Origin: Molossus alvarezi | Lineage: Eukaryota; Chordata; Mammalia; Chiroptera; Molossidae | DNA: 64,000 bases | Direction of reading: 5' to 3' | NCBI GenBank assembly: GCA_037176705.1 | Contig: CM073888.1 | Span: forward strand, 46,630,810-46,694,809 | Shown here: positions 35,020-48,003 of the stretch, in pieces | Layout: each line of letters starts with the position of its first letter | Numbering within the stretch: position 1 is the first letter of the stretch | Translations under genes and position numbers: made by a program | Notes under the pieces: model-generated | The model's input: the letters and a program-made list of their open reading frames with translations, nothing else | Told to the model about the DNA's origin: nothing | Databases searched by the model: none

Positions 35020-38000
35020 TGATCTAGATTTTCAACAACTATCTTAATAAACATGTAAATCTCCTTTCATTGCATGAGATTAATGCTTCCATAAGACTCA
35101 GAAAACTTAAAAAAGCTTAAAAATATTTGTAAGAACTAAAAATTGCTTGGGTTCACTCTCATTCTAGTATGTAGGATTTATAAAAGAATTTCTGATATAC
35201 ATGAATAGAAAATATGATCGTTTCATGATTATAATGTAAGATAAGCATCAACTTCTCAGCATCAAGATAAGTAAATACTAAAATCAGATAAGAAAAGAAC
35301 TGTTTAGAATAAGAGAACTTTAAAAGTCTTAGCCAAAACCATCACATAAAGAATGGTCTTTTAATAGGAATTCATAAACAGAAATTATACATTTGCACCA
35401 ATCACAGAAGACAAAGTCAAAAGAATATTTACTGCCTCATGCTAACAGCCTAATTTAAAATGGTTTGTCTTTCCTATATTCTCCCCAAAGTACCTTTTAA
35501 AGGACTTTGCTCTGCTTTCCAAAAAACTTGCAAATGCATTCGGTGAGTTGGGCGATAGCATTTATTCTCTTTCTTGTCACTGACTCAAGATCTATTTCTC
35601 ACTATTTGCTTTGTGCTCATTCTTCTGCCAAATAAAATATTAATTGCATTTTTAGCTGCACTGCTGGTGATCAAAGAACTCTGATATGTCAAGCTAAACT
35701 GATAGAAATAGCATCTATTAACATATTTATAGGTTCAGAGCTTCTAGAGCATAATTACATCCATTAATTACTCAACAGTGTTGTACGTTACAGGTTTTAT
35801 AAAAAGGCATTTTCAGCTACACACTTTTACCCAGAGTAAAGTTGTTTTTTTTTGAATACTACATTTTCTCAAAAAGAAAATTCTACCTAAAGAAAATAAA
35901 GCAAGAGGGCTCACATATCTATATGTACCTAAGGCAAGCTTTTTACAGCACCGTTCCCTAACTTTGGAATAGAATACATGCCAAGTAAATGAGATGACAT
36001 AGATAGAGTTCAAAGAAAAACGTATTTTCAACATTAGGAAGACTGCATTAATATTTTAGAGTTCTAAGAGAGACAGTCTCAAGCCAGTAATTCTCGATGA
36101 TAAGACACAGAGCAATAATTTTTACATTCAAATAAACTTCGAATATCATCTAGGACCAAAGCATTTCAAATTACCCACATTTCTGAACGTGCAATTCCAA
36201 CACATTAAAAAAAAAAAAAATGAAAGCCTTCCTGGGGAAGAGCTCATGAGATGTTAGACATTAACAGGATACACAATAATTCTGTGGATTCCCCAGCTGT
36301 GCAGGTCTGGAGGCTCCCGGTGGCATTGAGTACGTGTGTAACGGAAAGGACAGTAACACATGCTTGATGCCTCTTGACCAGTTAATCAGCAAGCAAAACG
36401 ATGGTTTCCCATAATAACTTCAGCACCGGACTCAAACACATTTTCTTTTCAGCAATGAATAAAGTCATTAAGGAAAAAACAAAACAAAAAACAAAACCCA
36501 TATCCAAGCCATGTTCATGGTTTCAACATGAACACGACCAGGCTGTGAGGTCAGAAAGCAGACCGATTCTACCTGCACACATACATCTGAACGTATTTCA
36601 CCGAGTTCTTTGTTGCCTGACAGTCAATTGAAAAGACAGTCACATTTGAAAGTAAAAACCATTAAACTGTGTTTATAGGCTGCTGCAGCCGACTTGGTGA
36701 GTGAACGAGAAGAAAGCACGGTACCTTTAGTAAGTCGCCTCAGAATTTGACAGCGGCATTTGAAAGAGACGGCTATCATTCTTGCTCACTGCTTTCTGTG
36801 GCCAAGTGTGCTCAGGGCTCTGCTCTGCGGGCTGCAGCGGCAGCCTGTGAATTCCTTGCGCACATACCAGGAGAAAGGTAGTCCCAGTGGGAAGTGACAA
36901 GGCTTAATTCCTCTTGGCTGGTGCAGAGGTCCGCTCCATGTCATCTGGCAGAGCTGTGTCATTCACTACTACTACCACCCCTGCCGCCACAGCCTCCTCC
37001 CCCTGCACAATCACAATGGCTTAGAAAGTAAGGCTGTTTCGATAGCAACAAAGCACCAAATTGTAGGGAGCAGGGACAACGCAGGGAGAGGAGCCATTCC
37101 ATAAATCTAGCGCTAAGCACTGAGCGATGCGCCCAGTTTCAGGCAAAGGGTGATGTATTCCAGCCAGTCCGGCCCCCCCCACCCCCTCCCTCAGCATCAA
37201 GTCCGTCCCTGGGCTTTCTGTGGCTCGTGGAACTGGAAATGCAAGGGAAAAGCGTGCCCTCTTACTTCAGGATGTAAGTGCGTATCACATACTATGTACT
37301 TTTAATAACAAAAAAGGAAGGCAAAGGAAGGAGGCAGTTTATCTGTGGGAGTCAGTGGTGGATAATATTTTTACCTCTGTAAGGGAAGCAGCCTTATGAT
37401 GATAGTGTCAGAAAGGCAGACGTCTGTGGTACTTGACAGATAAAATGCAAGAAGGGCTCAGGCGAGGCAGACCACGGGGCAGAAGGAGCCCCGCCCCTCA
37501 GATCACCCAGAAAAGGACTTGGCTGGAAAGGAGCACAGTCAAGACTATTTCTAAAGATACTGGAAATAAAAGCCAACAAGGCCCAGCATTTCTATTTTTA
37601 ATGTACCTTATGATTCGAGTTCCCAAACAACCCTCCCCCAAACCTCTCTTCTCATTATGCAAATAAAAGTCTTGTGACACAGCAAATATTTGTGAGTATC
37701 TGCTCCAGTGGAGTCAAGAGCAAATAAGAAACCCTTCACAACCCATTCACAAAATGACAGGAAGGCGGAGCTCATTTCTTCATCTGCCAGCACCAGCCCC
37801 TCACTATACAGTTAACACACACTGACATTTGGTATGGAAGCTTAATCAAAACCCAAGGTTCTCCCACAAGTTAACACAAACATTCAGAAAACCAAAAGCA
37901 AAAACAAAAACAAAATACAGTCAGTCAGGAACTTTACAAAAATCAGTCAACATAAAAAGCTATATCACTGTCCAAACTATTTGATTAATATATCTAGGAC

Positions 38001-39649
38001 TATATAAATTATTCATAGTCTTAGTCTCTACTCTGAGGCTGCACAAAAACCTTTCAAGCTGGTTTCTAAAATAACTTCCAGTATTCCAAATTTAGTGATA
38101 GATCTTTCTCCTTTTCATTCATAAATTCCACATTAAGTCGAACAATTTCAACCCACTGATATTGAAATGCATATGCGTTCTATTTTGGGTGTAATAGAAA
38201 AATAACTTCAGTGTGAAAAATAGTGGAGTATCATGAGCATCTACTTTAAAGGTTTTTGAAAGGAACAGAACTCCCTCACCAAGAATGGTCTAGCTAAAAG
38301 CAGCCAGCCACCACTGATCAATAGGAAAGTAAATTAAATGGATTGTATTGCAGAATCAAATTTTTATAATTGTTCCAATTAGCCTTAATCTGTTTTGAAT
38401 TTCAACCCATCCCATTTTCATCCCCATTACATCATCCCTGGTAATACTTTAGCCCCCTTGATATTTTTGCTGTAAAAGAAAATGTACCTTAGTGCTAGAG
38501 AATTGGGTTATTAGCTAAAGGGAGATAAATATTTATAGTTAGCTCTTTCCAAGACCCTTCCCCCAATTTAACATCTTTCTTTAAATCCAGGCACTCAGAA
38601 CAGGCAGCTGTCAAATAGCATTAGTAAATTCTTGCCCACGAAACATCAGCACTCCAGCCCATTATAATAACGTCTATTCAAATGAAACTCAAAATCATAC
38701 AGGAATCTCCTGCCCCCCTGCTGTTATGCCTACTCAGATCTAATTTGCTTCTTCCTTAAGGCTAAAATGATCACATATTTCCCATTTGACTAGACCGATC
38801 AGGCTCAATTTATTTTAAAGATTGTCCGCTGGTCCTAAGATCTTCAGAACTACTAAAATGTCCTATTTTTTTTCTGCCAGGAAGAAAAAACCTTACCCTG
38901 GAGCCCTTTGAAAGGTTTCTGGGGACTCAAATTAAGGGATTTTTTTTTTCCCTCTTTGGATATTGTGGTTGCCAGTTCATCTATATCCTATTAGCCAGCT
39001 CAGGCCCAGCTCCAGGAATCTTACGGCAACAGAGCTGTCCTGAAGCAACCCTTTTCCAGGAAATGGAGGAATCTGCCGTGTGTTCCCTCTGTCTCCCATT
39101 TTTTACCCCTCTAGTCCTCAGAGATTTCCCTGGGAGCAATTCCCAACTCAGTTCTTGGCCTCAGCCCTCCCCCTCCCTTCACCCAGTTCAAGTCTAGCCT
39201 CAGATCCTGAACTCGGGTGCTGGCAAAATGCCTTCCAGATGTGCACAGTTTTCTATCTCAAGAAATTACTAACCTGTAGGACAAAGGGCCCAAGTGGCCA
39301 AGGCAACTGGTAGACCTGAACCACGGTTTCTTAACATAAGCCACCAGCGGGCAGGGTGACCTTCATTTCTCAGTCACCATAGTACTGTAAGCGTAAGTCT
39401 TTGGGACCCTATACTCAACCACGTTAGGCGAACGTGATAACCACTACTCTACGTGAACAGCCCTCTCTACCACGTTAAGTACCGTGGCTCTGCTCTGTAG
39501 ATGACTCAAACTTTACAACATGCTTTTTGAGAGTCACCAAGTGGAGACTATGGAGAAATAAAGCAGTCACATGGTACAAAATAAATGTCTGGTTAAGCTC
39601 CAAAGTGGTCTGGAGAAAAGCTAATTCATGAGCTTTGTTCCTCTTTAAA

Positions 39650-39681
39650 CACACGTGCACGTGCGCGCACACACACACATA
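39650..39681 (+). repeat. Alternating purine-pyrimidine (CA/CG) tract
   Basis: 'acacgtgcacgtgcgcgcac' followed by five CA units is continuous alternating purine-pyrimidine sequence with three CG steps in a row, which favours Z-DNA. Confidence 0.75.
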
Positions 39682-39837
39682 CAAACTCAATACATGAAAA
39701 CATGGACTTGCTGGATTCGGAGCTGAGTATTCTCTTAAAATGATCATTCCTATTTCAGGGTGTCTTTAACATATTAGTTTTCCTAAGGTATAATACAAGC
39801 ATACTATGTTTATATAAAATTAATGAATTATAAAGCA

Positions 39838-39985
39838 CTTTCACACGTAGTGGATCATTGGGGACACTCGGTTATGGGTTTTTGTTTCAGATAAGGATTC
39901 TGGTTCTAGAGAGAGCATTTTCCATTAATGTCACTCAGCTAGTAAGTGGTCAAGAACAGGAAAGAATCCAAGGCTTCTTGCCCTG
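39838..39985 (-). mobile_element. Probable MIR3-type fragment
   Basis: 'ataaagcactttcacacgta' and 'tcactcagctagtaagtggt' followed by 'caagaacaggaaagaatcca' are the antisense MIR core in decayed form. Confidence 0.5.
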
Positions 39986-40440
39986 GCTGGATATTCTTTC
40001 TACTCTTTGCTGTGTTTACTGTGTCCTTTTTCCACCCATAGAAAACATCATACCTAATACACAAAATCCAATTAATGAGGAACCGTTAAGTGCAGTTGCA
40101 CTTTGTGCTCAGAGGCGATGCTAGAGGTGATGGCTTCAACCTGCCCTTCTCCCCCTGCATGTCCATGCCCCTCTGAAGCACAGCCAGCGTGTCTACACCA
40201 TGGTGACCAGAAAGGAACAGAAGCGGGAGGCGGTGAAGACAGGTGCCTCCAGACTGCTATGCACCAAGCTTGGCCACAGTAGTCCTTTCTGACTGGACAG
40301 CTTGTGCCTCCTGACTGGTTGCGTCTCTGCCAGCTTGTTTTAAATACTTAGAATATCACCGTCAATGACAATATGGCACTAATTTCATCATAGGATAGGG
40401 GCTGGGAATGTGGACCAAAAAACTCTTCAGACTGGCTCAA

Positions 40441-40625
40441 GGATGCTAATATAATCTTTATTTTCTCATTTATTGTTGACACTATTACAGATGTCCCCAT
40501 TTCCCCCCCTTCACCCACCTCCATTCAGCCCCCTCCCCTCCTCCCTCTGACCATCACCACACTGTTGTCTGTGTCCATGGATCAAGACTATTCCACAGCA
40601 CCACCAGCAGGTGGGAACAACCCTC
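40441..40625 (-). mobile_element. Bat LINE-1 3' UTR fragment
   Basis: 'atttattgttgacactatta', 'gatgtccccatttccccccc', 'ccctccattcag'-like text and 'gaccatcaccacactgttgt' resemble, from memory, the C-rich antisense 3' UTR of bat L1 families. Both ends are truncated. Confidence 0.5.
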
Positions 40626-41114
40626 TGCCAAACACACACAAATTATTTTTTCATCTCCTTGATTTTCCTCCATTGCATCCATTCTTCTATGTAACATCTC
40701 CACCCCCAAAATAAACACTGTTGTTTACAGATTCTTCTGGTTCTTAACAAGAAAGAATCATCATAAACCACAAGTTTCCTGTGATATACCTACACCTGGG
40801 GAATTTATTAAAAAATAAAAATGGAATTACTTCCACATTAAATACTCCACCATTGCATATATTAGAATCAATTTGACTGAAGTGCTGAAATAATTTGTAC
40901 CTTCTGTCTCATTTCAAATCTGTTACAAAATACACTTGACAGATTCCATTTGTTCGCCTATTTAACCATTACCTTCCTTTTTCTTTGAACACAGTTGATT
41001 CAAAATGCTTAACATGTTTAGGTCATTAAATAGCACAAGGCATCCTGAATTGGCTAATATTAAATATATGATTCCTCCCCTCATAATTAATAACTGTTAG
41101 GCATAGCTCAAGTA
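40626..41114. other. AT-rich single-copy sequence
   Basis: Nothing recognised. Confidence 0.35.
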
Positions 41115-41125
41115 CTGGGGGTATT

Positions 41126-41373
41126 TTATTTTGTTATTATTTTAATCCTCACCCAAGGGTATGTTCCCACTGGTTTTAGAGAGGGAGGAAGAGAAAGGGA
41201 GATATATATAGAGAAACATCAATGTGAGAGAGCAGCATCGATCAACTGCCTCCCATATGTGCCCAGACCAGGGATCAAACTGCAACCTGGGTATGTGCCC
41301 TGACTGGGAATCGAACTTGTGACCTTTTGGTGTATAGGATGACTCCAACCAGCTGAGCCACACCAGCCAGGGC
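41126..41373 (-). mobile_element. Ves SINE, chimeric-looking, first of three
   Basis: It has the hairpin tail 'aatcctcacccaagggtatg' but a body with 'gaatcgaacttgtgaccttt' and 'gagccacaccagccagggc' like the other subfamily. Imperfect flanking repeat 'tgggg(g)tattt' at about 41115 and 41376. Confidence 0.85.
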
Positions 41374-41449
41374 TTTGGGGTATTTGAGAATACAATGTTC
41401 ATGGAGGTCTTAACAATGTGACCAGCATGCACCCCTTTTAAATTCTTTT

Positions 41450-41689
41450 GTTTTTTAAAATCCTCACCCAAGGATATTTTTCCATTGTTTTTTTTACATA
41501 GAGTGGGAGGGAGGAGGGAGAGAGAAACATTAATGTGACAGACGCACTGATTGGTTACCTCTTGCATGATCCTAACCAGGGCAGAAGACAGAACCAGCAA
41601 CTGAGGTATGTGCCCTTGACAGGGAATCGAACCCATGACTCTTTGGTCTGCGCGTCAATGCTCTAACCACTGAGAAAACTGGCCAGGGC
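41450..41689 (-). mobile_element. Ves SINE, second of three
   Basis: From 'ttttttaaaatcctcaccca' to 'gaaaactggccagggc'. Flanks 'ccccttttaaattctttt' (41432-41449) and 'cctctttacaattctttt' (41690-41707) are a diverged target duplication. Confidence 0.88.
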
Positions 41690-41707
41690 CCTCTTTACAA
41701 TTCTTTT

Positions 41708-41952
41708 TTTTTTTTTATCCTCACCCGAGGACACTTTTACATTTCAGATAGAGCAGGAGGGAGAGAGGTAGGAAGACAGAGAGAGAGAAACATCCATGTG
41801 AGAGAGACACATCAACTGGCTGCCACTCACACAACCCCCACCGGGGCCGGGGACAAACTGCAACCGAGGTACATGCCCTTCGCAGGAACCGAACCCAGGT
41901 CTCTCTGGACCGCAGGCCGATGCTCTAACCGCCGAGCCAAACTGGCCAGGGC
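41708..41952 (-). mobile_element. Ves SINE, third of three
   Basis: Begins in the T-run that ends the previous duplication and carries 'atcctcacccgaggacactt', ending 'gccaaactggccagggc'. It sits in the target duplication of the second SINE, so it is the younger of the two. A long minus-strand open frame across 41142-41636 is SINE-derived and not a gene. Confidence 0.9.
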
Positions 41953-44865
41953 TTCCATTCTTTATGGACAATTTCATTGACTTAATCCTTAGCTTATAAT
42001 AATCTGCCATTTTTAGTTTCCTTTTCAAAGATGAGCCTTAAACATATTATAATCCTTGGGGCCCCCGCCTGCCACTTCATTCAGGGAACGTGTCAGTGCC
42101 AGCCCCGACACGAGGATCGGTCTCCAAACACAGCTTGTCGCTGCCAAGCTGCAGCAGAGGACTCCTGTGAGAAGCAGCAAAAGCAAGACCTAATTTACTA
42201 ACAGAGCTTCTCAGGGTGTGGAGATTGGGTGTAATTGCCCAAGAAAGGATTGATTAGTCATTTTCTACAAATATTTTATGAGAAAACATTTTTGTAGATG
42301 TAATGATGCCCTTTAGGAAGTGTCATTAGGATATAGTCTTGCAAATCTGGGGTGATTAAAAAGCACTTAGTGGCTCTGGGCCTCTGGTGTGTTGTGACTG
42401 AGAGGGTTGGGGACGGTGCACACTCCATCCAGTCGGGGCTCCAGTCCAGTAGGGGTTCTAATGCCCTTCACAGCGCCAAGGGAAGAAGGTTGTCTGCATT
42501 TAACATGTGAAGGCCAGGAATGCTCCCACAAAGACAGGGACCCCAGAAATTGCTCAGTTAAGAGCATCTGATGGGAAAGGTTACAGATTGGAGTATGTAG
42601 AAACTGAGAAATGCCATGCAAGAGGAAACAGAAATCAACCTCCTAAACACCTAGGTTAAATTCAACTACTCAGGCATCATGTAGAGAAAAGATGGCGTCA
42701 TGGCCAAAAGACCAGGCTTTAGAATTAAACTGATTGGCTTTGAATCCTGTTTTTGTGGGACCCTGAGCAAGTTTGTTAACATCTCTGTTCTTCATTTGCA
42801 AAATGGTGAAAATAATTTCCAGGCTTGTTTTAATGATTAAACGGCGTTATCTGTGTAAAATGCCTAAAACAGTGCATTTCAAAACATTTCATTGGTCACT
42901 ATGTATTTGGTAGGGAACAAAATGGTGTCATCTGGCATTTGATTACAGAGCTCAGACACCCAAGGAGGGGGTTGGGATTAACAACTAAAATGATCATGTT
43001 TCCATAAAGTCTTCCATGATTGCATTGGCCCAAAGTGATCGCCCCCTCAGCTCCTCATGCTTGCTCCTGGTCTCATGCCTCTCCTTTCTCCTGCTCCTAA
43101 ATGCCGAATTCCCCCAAGCTCTGGCACCGCTTGGCCTCGCTCCACAGCACTGTGTCTACTCCCAGGGCTCTAGCAACCACCTCCTGCTTTAACTCCCAAA
43201 TCTCCATCTTCAACCCAATCTTGCTCTCATTCCAAACCACCTTCTCTGATCCTTGGTTCCCATGTTTGTGGGAACCCTGCACGACCATCTCAGATAGCTT
43301 TGGCCACATCTACTCTAGCTCCTCATTTTATTCCCACCAGGATGCCTGTTCCTCCTCTATGAACTCACTGACACCACCCTCTTCCTGAGCAGGTCACTCC
43401 TTTCAAGTCCACCTTTAAAACTCCTGTCGCCACTCCCATTCTGACCATCAGCATCCTAGTTTAAACCTGTGTGGTCACTGCACGCAGGAGTCTCCTCTTA
43501 AAAACATTTATGGATTTGTTCTAGGCACTGGGGCACTGGGCTCTATGCTGAGTATATGAGCTAACTCATTCCAGAACCCAAGGCCAATACTTTAAAAAAA
43601 AATTTTAAATCAATATCTGAGTAGGTCTATGAAGACAGCATTACTCTTCAAATTTTAGTGCAAGTCAAATTTTGTTCTTAGGGCTAAACTGAAGGGTATA
43701 AATAATATCATATATTAGTAAAACATACAGCCCAAGTATATCAAATACTTGTGACCAACAATTTGCAGATGAGTCCATTGTTTGAAAAGTTAAGAAAAGT
43801 GAGCAATCCAATAGGAGAGGTTCTACAGTTATTCTTTAAAAAAGACTACCTACAGAGGCATAAACTAAACCTGACTTAAAAGAATGTCCACTTTCCACAC
43901 CCACAGGATGCGTCCAGGTATCTATATGTCACTGAGAAAGCAAGAAACAGCTCATCCCAAAGCCCAACCACAAGGAGTGGTGGTGTGTACACAGAAAGCA
44001 GGTCAGATCCAGGGAGAAAGAAGATTTCTAAAAGACAGCTGGATGAAGGGGCTATTTCCAGTAACCATATCCATCCCATTGCCTTTTCCTGCTTCATTTT
44101 TTCCTGGATCACTCAACACACTATCTACCTTAGCTGTTTATTTTCTGCATCCCGCCCCAAACCCTGGAACATTTTTTTTTTTTTTAGTGAGAAAAAATAA
44201 AGTTGGCAAATTACTATTTTTAAAAAGAAGACGTGCCACTTTAAGAGCAAATTCTTCCAAATAACCTGTTTCTTGAAGACTGCCGGTTTGTGGAGGGGGG
44301 AGCGCGTGCACACACACACAGAGTGGGAGAGGGAGGAGATGTGCCACGTGCCCTCCTTTCCAGAGCACACCTCAGATTTATTCCTGGGGCTTCTGACAAG
44401 ATGATTCATAAGGACCCTGTTGTTCTCCAAATAACATGAAGAAACACACAGCCCAACTAGTTTTTCACGAAGTCAAAGGCAGCAAGAGTAACAAAGGCAA
44501 AGGCAAAGTAAGAGATGCAGAAATCTAAAAGAAATTCTCCCTTGCTTGGCTCTGTGAATGAAGAGAGTAGCCAATACACTCATCCTGACAGTCCCACACA
44601 CTCATGCTGTGGCTGCGTTCTGATCTCACGTGCACAAGTACAGCCTGCCACGGACATGATGTACCTCCAAGTAACAGCTGGTGGTCTCTGTGTTTGTAAG
44701 TTTCTATATCCTGTAACCCACTGCTAAAAACCCTGGAAATTCCATCTTCAACAGAGTTTTGTACTGGGACTTAACCTCCAACCTGACCTTGTTAGTGTTT
44801 CAGCTGCTATGTTGACAGTTTTCATTTTGTGGATATAGAAATTAAGCATTCCACAGTAAGAGTAC
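41953..44865. other. Single-copy sequence with one MIR
   Basis: Apart from the MIR at 42697-42885 nothing is recognised with confidence. 43040-43450 is C/T-rich and may be an old L2-type remnant. A short CA run lies near 44310-44321. Confidence 0.33.
42697..42885 (+). mobile_element. MIR SINE
   Basis: 'gtcatggccaaaagaccagg', 'tggctttgaatcctgttttt', 'ccctgagcaagtttgttaac', 'atctctgttcttcatttgca' and 'aaaatggtgaaaataat' follow the MIR order. Confidence 0.75.
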
Positions 44866-44873
44866 ATGCATCA

Positions 44874-45109
44874 GCCCTGGCCGGTTTGGCTCAGTGGTTG
44901 GAGCGCTGGCCCGCAGACTGGTTCGGTTTGGTTCCTGCTAAGGGCACGTACCTTGGTTGCAGTTTGTCCTCTGCCCCAGTTGGGGTTGTGTGGGTGGCAG
45001 CCACTCGATGTGTCTTTCTCACATCAATGTTTCGCTCTCTCCCTTCCTCCCACTCTATCTGAAGATAAATGCAAAAATGTCCTCGGGTGAGGATAAAAAA
45101 AAAATATAT
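44874..45109 (+). mobile_element. Ves SINE, hairpin-tail type
   Basis: Starts GCCCTGGCCGGTTTGGCTC and ends 'gtcctcgggtgaggataaaa'. The short repeat ATGCATCA flanks it (44866-44873 and 45110-45117). Confidence 0.92.
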
Positions 45110-46430
45110 ATGCATCAAAAACAAGCAACTACGACAACAAAGCCTCCTCCAAGACACCTTACTCATTCACATAAAATGGAATTGACAATATTTTAAGGTA
45201 TTCTATGGATACACGAAAACCTAAAGAACTTAAGTAGAATGAGGGAAAAGTGAGACTTGATATGAAATGGACAAACCACATCTTCAAGCTGAAAAACACA
45301 GACAACCGGCCAAGGCCATCACCCACTAGAACATTTTCATCAAATAACACTAAAATGAGGGTGGGCAGTATAAAAAAGGAAAATTACACGTGGTACATAG
45401 GATGGCACAATTGAAAATGTCCTAAGGAGACGGAGGCCTCAGGTTGAAGTTCAGATGCAATTAGTTACAGATCGGCTGTTTGCTCTTGGGTGGAAGTTCC
45501 TGAGACCTCCTTTAGGCCATTTCACCACAAAGGTAAAAAAGATACAATCTCTTTGCAGGAAAAGTATATTGCCGGGGGAAATTCCAACACAGAGCAATAT
45601 TCACGAAACCCAGAACTCCAACCAACGAACTACAGACTTGCTTTACACAAAATGCCATATAACTGTGTGAGCTGCTTATGCCTATGCAGCATCGAGGCCC
45701 CCCATTCCATTTAAAGAATAATACGAGTCTAATAACACTTGCATTTTCCTTTGAGGACCCGCTGTCAGTCCGCTGGCGTGGGGGCGGGGCCCTTCCAGGG
45801 CCCCTCCAGGCAGGCGTCAGGTCCGACTGAGTGGAGCACACCACCCCGTTAGCCACACGATTGGTCCAGAAACAGTCAGTCATACAAGCGGGCCCGATAA
45901 GGTGCAACCCCAGGGTTTCTGTCAGAACTACAGCAAAGTAGCTACTCTCATTCCACCAGGAGTGGCAGGTGTGAGCCTGGGTCTGCCATCCCACCACCAC
46001 TCTGGGAGAAGCTATCTTTCAACCGTGACGAGACGGAGGCAAGGAGACTCGGGGGATGGAGAGTGACCGGCCCCTGGACATGTTGTTGGAACATCTGGAT
46101 CCATCCATTCCTGAAACCACAATACCCTGGACTCTTCAGTCATATTTGTCAACACTGTCCCCCTTTTGCTAATCCAATTTGAGTTGGGTTTCTGTCACCT
46201 GGGATCAGAAGAGCCTTGACTAAAACTCTTTCTAAGCTTTAGATCTTGATCTGTAAAATAAGGAAGTTGTCTCTAACACCCCCAACACTTCAGCCCTTCT
46301 ACTACAACCCTGAATTCGCCGGTCCTACGGGGCTGCTGTGGCAAGCGATACACTGGACGGGAAAGGACTTCGTCAGTTAAAGTGCCCTGCAGAGTACAGG
46401 GGTTTATGAAAATCATAATATTCAAATACA

Positions 46431-46497
46431 TGTGTGTATATATGTCTGTGTGTAAGTATATGTATATATATGTACATGTGTGTGCATGTGTGTGTAC
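46431..46497 (+). repeat. Imperfect TG/TA dinucleotide tract
   Basis: Alternating TG and TA units ('tgtgtgtatatatgtctgtg' onward), degenerate but continuous. Confidence 0.8.
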
Positions 46498-47432
46498 TGA
46501 CAAAAATATTGGGAGGTCCAGAGACCACCCCACTTGTAACACAAGTATATAAGCACAGACTCAGAAAACAAGGAGAAAGGTCTCCCGCCTTCTGTGCTTC
46601 TCTCATTTTATCAAGTCTCACAGGTTTCTGCTAACCTTTCCTGTCTTCCTAAGCTCATCAGCACACCCAGACGGGCCTTTCTCTCTCACTTAAAAAAAAT
46701 CGTGTCCATTATTTTTCATTTTCCCCATAAAAACAGCATTACAGGGTTCCTTGGGGATGTTTAGCACAACAAACACTTTTAATCACTGATCGATGACTCT
46801 GAAAAAAAAGTCCAGGTGTTTCTTTTATTTTCTGATACAGAAGCAACCCTGTAACAATACCTAAAGGGGGAGAAGGCTCTATAAGATGAAGGGTGTGTCG
46901 AAACGAGGGGGGAAAAGCACAGATCTCGGAGCAGAGGGACATTCTACATGGGTCTCTCTCTCCTCAGGCATCTTCGTAAGATCCAGTTACACGAGCCCCC
47001 CGAGGTCCAGCAAGAACGGCGCTGGTTTTGCGTCCTGGCTGCGCAATGGGCCGGTAGCTACTGGAGGGGAGTAAAGGATGGGAAATGGCAGGGCAGGGCT
47101 CGGGCAGGGTGGCTGAGGTGGCCACGGGCCCAAACGGAGGCCTGTGGCCTGGGGAATACGTGGTCCAGCTTCCCAGCACAGGACAGGAAAGAGGAACTCG
47201 TGGTAGTGGGGGGCTTGCTTAAAGTTCTCATATGGCTTATGACAAAGGCTGTGTTGACAGCAATGAGAGGGCTTTCCTGATATCCAGTGACAGGCTCACA
47301 GTTAGAGAGGCATCAAGGAACCGGGGTGTTGGGGAAGGAGGAGCCCAAGTCAGGGAAAGGTGGGGAGGAGGCTGGGAGAACCTGTGTTCTGGCTAGAATT
47401 CATGGGACCCATTAGGGTCTGCTGCCATCTTT

Positions 47433-47433
<1 letters not shown>

Positions 47434-47472
<39 letters not shown>
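47434..47472 (+). repeat. TCA trinucleotide microsatellite
   Basis: About 13 uninterrupted TCA units. Read in one frame it gives a poly-histidine run, which is not evidence of a protein. Confidence 0.95.
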
Positions 47473-47561
47473 ACTGGCTAGTACTTACATGGAGCTGTGT
47501 GCTGGTCTAAGCCTCACTGAATCCTCACATAAACCTAAGCAAGAGGAACTATTATTATCCC

Positions 47562-47809
47562 CCTTTTTTTTAATCCTCACCCGAGGACATTTTTGCATTT
47601 ATCTTCAGATAGAGCAGGAGGGAGAGAGGGAAGAAGAGAGAGAGAGAAACATTGATGTAAGAGAGACACATCGAGTGGTTGCCACCTACATGGCCCCAGT
47701 GGGGCTGAGGACAAATTGCAGCTGAGGTACGTGCCCTTAGCGGGAACCGAACCCGGGACTCTCCAGTCTGCAGGCCGACGCTCTAACCACTGAGCAGACC
47801 GGCCAGGGC
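47562..47809 (-). mobile_element. Ves SINE, hairpin-tail type
   Basis: From 'ttaatcctcacccgaggaca' to 'gcagaccggccagggc'. TATTATCCC flanks it (47553-47561 and 47810-47818). Confidence 0.92.
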
Positions 47810-47904
47810 TATTATCCCATTTGTTTAGTTGAGGGAGCTCCTTGCCCTATGTGCCCACCGCACGTTGGAGCAATGACGGTCAAGCTCCCTGAAAGCTTCT
47901 GGAG

Positions 47905-48003
47905 GGCATAGGCAGTCTTCTCATTTTGCAGTTTCAGGGCCTAGAACTTGGAGAACACTAGGCTCTTAATAAAGTTTTCTTGCATGAATGAATGAATAAA
48001 GGA
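47905..48003 (+). mobile_element. LINE-2 3' end
   Basis: 'ggagggcataggcagtcttc', 'agggcctagaacttgg', 'aggctcttaataaagttttc' and 'tgaatgaatgaataaa' match the last 100 bases of L2. Confidence 0.65.

Larger units (their letters stand above)
35033..40440. other. Longest repeat-poor stretch
   Basis: About 5.4 kb with no young SINE or L1. It is mostly AT-rich, with a more GC-balanced part at 36660-37270. No exon with both splice signals was found. Such gaps can mark sequence that tolerates insertions poorly, but no conserved element can be shown from one genome. Confidence 0.35.
45118..47552. other. Single-copy sequence
   Basis: No transposon recognised. A 162-codon minus-strand open frame ends at 45512. 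It lacks a plausible initiation context, splice sites or known motif and is treated as chance. 46960-47200 is GC-richer, with no island. Confidence 0.33.

Noticed and set aside
41142..41636. 164-codon minus-strand open frame
   Set aside because: It runs through two Ves SINEs and the gap between them; the codons are SINE sequence.
45512..46000. 162-codon minus-strand open frame
   Set aside because: No domain, no splice context, irregular composition and no nearby coding exon. A chance frame.
46960..47200. Possible CpG island or promoter
   Set aside because: GC content rises, but CpGs are sparse and no first exon or open frame with context follows.
47360..47725. Open frame with a poly-histidine run
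   Set aside because: The run is a TCA microsatellite and the end of the frame is a Ves SINE.
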